Positions 60,175-64,000 of a stretch of DNA of 64,000 nucleotides are shown piece after piece; within the stretch, counting starts at the first letter, position 1; the number at the start of each line of letters is the position of its first letter. The stretch is from Cololabis saira (lineage: Eukaryota > Chordata > Actinopteri > Beloniformes > Belonidae), in assembly GCF_033807715.1 (NCBI RefSeq), contig NC_084599.1, positions 7,267,125 through 7,331,124 of the forward strand, given 5' to 3'. Made by a program: the position numbers and the translations under genes. The notes beneath the pieces are model-generated. The model saw only the letters and a program-made list of their open reading frames with translations. It did no database searches and was not told the DNA's origin.

Positions 60175-62949
60175 CTCCTTTACAGGTTGCTACAGCGAAT
60201 CATGTGCTTCCATCTAACCCTGTCTTCTGCATTTTTCTCCCTCAAACCAACCAACTGTACATAATGACACGGTAAAAACAGATTATATATAATATAGGAA
60301 TCCTGTTAAGTATATTTGATAATATTTGCAAAGCCATGTTGGGGTAACTAATGATGGGATGGGATAACATCATGACGTACCTGCGCACACTGTTGTTCTG
60401 AGCATGCGCAAGAATAAAGAGAGAGAGTTCCCAACCAAGAGAGAAGACGTGAAACTTTTTGTCCGTGAAGTTAATTCTTTTAACCATCTCTGGTGACTGC
60501 TAAAACGCAATACACTACTGCAGAAATGTCTAACGCTACAAATCCTAAATAATATTACTGTAAACATGTGCATGGGACAGCCTCCTTAAATAATAATCAT
60601 ATCTGCTGTCACGGGTAGGTCACACTAATACTGCTGACTCTGACCTCCAAATTGATCAGTCTAATTCCAATAATATTATAAAAATAATCACTATATTTTG
60701 TATTTCAGTAAAGGAGATAAAGATGGCCATGATTGGTCATTAAAACTTTGATAAAACAACAAGTACATTCGAATTAGAAAAAGAGTTATGTGGAAAAGAA
60801 AAACTGAATTAAAATCTCTTTATTAATTAATACCAACGTCTGGCACATTACATTATGTTAATGGTAATTCTGAGCTATAATTCTGAAGCATTGTGTGAAA
60901 AATCAAAGTTCCACGTGCTGTTTCCACGGGGGTTTGGAGAGCAGGCACTCTGGTCCGGAGCATTGTTGCTGTCTGTTAACACAATGCCAGGGAGCAAAGA
61001 CACCATCAGAGGTCTTCAAGGAACAACTGTTCTGTGCAGCAGAGGAGCTGGCCAGCTGCACGAGGACCTGAACCTCCCTATGAGGCGGCTGCTCAGCCCA
61101 GGTCGCTTACGCTGGTAATTTCCATCTGCTCACTTAGAAATATTTACTCCAACAGTGCATGTACAATTACTGCAATCAGTCAATGGGAACGAATTTGTAT
61201 GACAAATATTACAAAATGTTTTAATAAAATGTGATATTTCAGAATTAAGATGGTGTGAAGATGAAAGAGAATTGGGCATGATGTACTTGTGCTTGTAAAT
61301 CAGATTAAAAGCTGACGTTTTCCCAGCCCACAAACTATCAGAAGCTCTATTATTGTGGTGATACAAGTTTTCTATTTTTTGTTGTAAATCAGACCTTTTA
61401 TTTAAAGAAATGTGGGACTTTCAGTACGTTAAGTATATTGCTGCTAAAAGAGACAAAGAACGTGTAAAATCAAAAGGCCTCACAAGTGACTGAGTCGTCC
61501 TTATTTAGGCTTTTTTCTCATTTCCGTTGTCTAAGTGAACTGAATGATGATGAAGCCCCCTGTAAACCTTATTTATTAGGCTATAAATAAATAAAAAGGC
61601 AAAACAAAACAAAAAAACCCCAACATGTGTCTTGGGGAAGATCGCAGGCAGGGTTAGAAAAAGCTCATTGCAGATTGATCTGTGCACACAGCTTAGCTGT
61701 ATTAAAGCTCATAATCCCTGTAAATATCTCCAGGCAAGGCAAAGTCAGCCTTTTAACATTGACTAAATGAGGTAAATAGAAGCAAATACATTTCTAAAAA
61801 TTGCTCTTACGTTGAACCCTCTATGTTATATATAGATGCGAGCCGTGCCAGTTGGCTGCTAATGAGACGTTTTCGACCGAGATATCTTGATGGTTTTGCC
61901 ACCTTGCCGTTTGGGGCAACGGTGAAGTTAGCTTGAAATGCAGAGCGTCTGTTCTCCTTTCGAACCTCTAACACCACAACAGATGGGGAGAAGATGGAGC
62001 TCAGAAGGCTTTATATCTGAGGTGGTAACAGTGAAGCCACTCATTAACACTGAATTTACCACTTCGTTAGCAATGCAGGTTCCTGTAGAGAGCGACTAGT
62101 CCTGGATGTCGACTCCTCTGAGCCTACACTTTAATCCAAATCATCTTCAGACAGCATGCTGTAATCTGATGTAAGATATAACATACACATCTAAATATTA
62201 TCTTATTTAATCACGCAAAATGACTGGTTTAACTAGGAGTGGCAGCAATTGTACACAAACTCAATCACTGCGTGTTTAAAAGGTGCATGCACAAAATTGG
62301 ATGATTACTTGGTTTGGGTCCGTGTTTGTGTTTTCAACAGATTGTGTTCCTGCCAATTTGTCAGGATTCAAGTAACAACAGTCTCATGCTGGGATCCGTG
62401 TTGGCACCATCACAGAGTGATAAGACACAATATGATCTCATTGGAGGTGTACTTTGTTCCCATGGAAATTGGTCAATTTTAGCAGACGTCTGAGAACTTT
62501 AGGTGGAGAGGCAGGGAGGTTGTATCCCAGAGGTAGGCTCACATAATTAAGCGCTGTCGCCAGGGTATTGAGGGCTAACAGCAGGGTTTGTTGTGAATAG
62601 AGGTGGCAAGAGAGGGTGTTGGAAAATCATAATGCAGCACAGAATAATACCTTTCTCATTTTATGGAACAGTGGGAATAGCCCAAACTACATTTGTTTTT
62701 AACAGTATCACGTTGTCAGGGTGAAACAAGGGGACAAAAGTAAACTTTATTACACTACGTGGTCTCGCGCTTAGTATTTGCATCTGAATGATCAATTACT
62801 CCATATGACACTTGAATATAGGAAACATTACGTTTTTAATTCATGGCTTTTAATATGATTTGCTCTAAGTACTGTTTTTGTACTATTGTGCAATTTTTGC
62901 CTTCCTTAAAGTTTTTTACACCACTATATCGGACCTATGTGTAATCTAA
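60175..62949. other. No gene seen
   Basis: AT-rich, apparently unique sequence. No coding, RNA or element ends recognised. Confidence 0.45.
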
Positions 62950-64000
62950 AAGCCAAATGCACAAAAGGACAAAGAAGAGGAGTGTGTCACCGACAGCCCA
63001 GGCCGTAGTCAGGAGCCATTACAGAGTCACACTTTCTCCCTGAAGAACAATGCTGCAGGTCTGTCCTCAGATGAACACGAAAACCCTTTAAATGGAACCC
63101 AGCCGAATCCATTTGTATACAGCAGTGTCCCCGCTGTTCCCCGCGCAGGCAATTCATTGCCTTCAGGAGCACTTGTTAATGGACCTGGTTCACACCCTTC
63201 CTCAGAGGTACACTGTGTCCTGAACAAAGGCTCTGTTTTATCCAGCAGTGTCCTGGATGCCACGTGGCAAGCGGAGAAGGACACGAGCCTCGAGGTGTTA
63301 CCGCCACCCAGAGAGCTTCAATCAGACGCTTGGAAAAACACAGCAGGGCCCATCGTGAAAAACACCGGCCACACAGCCAGGTGTCAACACGCCACTGTCT
63401 CACTTGGAGAAGAATGAGTCTAAACTGGCCTATTCCACTCCGTCAGGTGACAGTGTGGAGCAAATGCACATTAGCCAACCTTTGACAAAACAGACAGCCA
63501 AAGCAGGATCTCCACGGGGCGTAGAATGGTCAGGAAGCTCCACGGATGTTTATGATAATGCTCCGGTAATCAGATGGGATTCAGCAAAAGAGAGCTTTTT
63601 ACACGACGACAGAAGGCTGGAGACCAAAGTGGTGCACTAAAGAGACAGGAAGCGCTGTACGTCTACGAGAGGCTTGTCAGGTCATCTGGAGAAGGTTAAC
63701 AACAGCTACAATCACCAGGCCTGAGATATTTCTACTGGCAACAAAGCTGGCTCTTAGGGTGCCCGATCCGTTATTAAATATTTAGTAAAGCCATTCAAAG
63801 AGCTGTCTAGGAACATAGCTTCTGACTCTGAGCGCATTATTTTTAGCACAACACGGCAAGGCTGTAATGAGGAAAATGACCCTGAAAACGATGTTTGTCC
63901 AGAAGTGGAACAGTTGAGGAGAGAGCAACTTGAGCAAGATCCACTTTTCTCTTCATGCACAATATGCAATGCTAATTTTGAGGAAATAATAATAAAAGAA
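62950..64000 (+). pseudogene. Coding-like region with frame change and stops; possible decayed host exon, cut by window end
   Basis: Three coding-like stretches follow each other on the plus strand. Frame 1 is open from 62950 to 63417 (polar, Ser/Pro-rich: KDKEEECVTDSPGRSQEPL, SLKNNAAGLSSDEHENPLNG). Frame 2 is open from about 63404 to 63640 (KNESKLAYSTPSGDSVEQMH). Frame 2 opens again from 63758 to the window end (VKPFKELSRNIASDSERII, EQLRREQLEQDPLFSSCTIC, with a CxxC pair). Stops near 63638, 63722 and 63755 and one frame change break it. The composition suggests a long exon of a largely disordered nuclear protein, but I do not recognise the gene. It could be chance, a pseudogene, or exons separated by small introns. 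Confidence 0.35.

Overview
This 64 kb window is nuclear DNA from a vertebrate, almost certainly a teleost fish. The evidence is the repeat content: three Rex3/RTE-type LINE copies ending in GATG-type tails, an L2-like LINE, an L1-clade LINE end, a Tc1 transposon of the fish type, several hAT elements with 8-bp target-site duplications (TSDs), fish-type MITEs, and very abundant micro- and minisatellites. There are no bacterial operons, and no intact host protein-coding gene could be recognised. Most of the unique sequence reads as AT-rich intergenic or intronic DNA.

Layout. 1-2.2 kb: L2-like reverse transcriptase interrupted by a hAT fragment with a BED finger, then a GGAT array. 3.8-5.7 kb: a dead Tc1 element on the minus strand carrying two LINE insertions. 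6.4-12.3 kb: a nested complex. A hAT (TSD ACTCACAC) contains a TTAA-flanked MITE, which contains thirteen 50-bp minisatellite units. The right end of that hAT starts a ~2.1 kb tandem duplication, each half of which carries another hAT and a GATA array. 13.4-14.4 kb: another hAT. 19-21.2, 26.7-28.0 and 35.6-36.6 kb: Rex3 copies (+, -, +), the middle one split by a MITE. 34.6-35.4 and 38.7-39.0 kb: coding-frame minisatellites (18 bp and 15 bp) that create long spurious ORFs. 40.8-41.9 kb: a MITE and a SINE-like repeat. 43.2-43.8 kb: an L1 end.

The most notable object is the LTR retrotransposon at 51045-58322. Its two 1,638-bp LTRs look identical base for base. It has an intact 587-codon gag-like ORF and then, in the same frame after a single UGA, a 469-codon open remnant of pol. 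The remnant keeps a protease-like LDTG motif and a shortened integrase that has lost catalytic residues; the reverse transcriptase/RNase H region is absent. The gag stop lies in the sequence TGACTAG, a known strong readthrough context, and a potential GC-only stem begins 10 nt after it. The element therefore looks like a very recently moved, gag-encoding, pol-deleted element that depends on enzymes from elsewhere, with a possible stop-readthrough gag-pol junction.

The last kilobase (62950-64000) has coding-like open stretches with a frame change and stops, and may be a decayed host exon. Short AT-rich stretches around 47.0-47.9 and 58.8-59.1 kb could be conserved non-coding DNA, but this cannot be judged without alignment.
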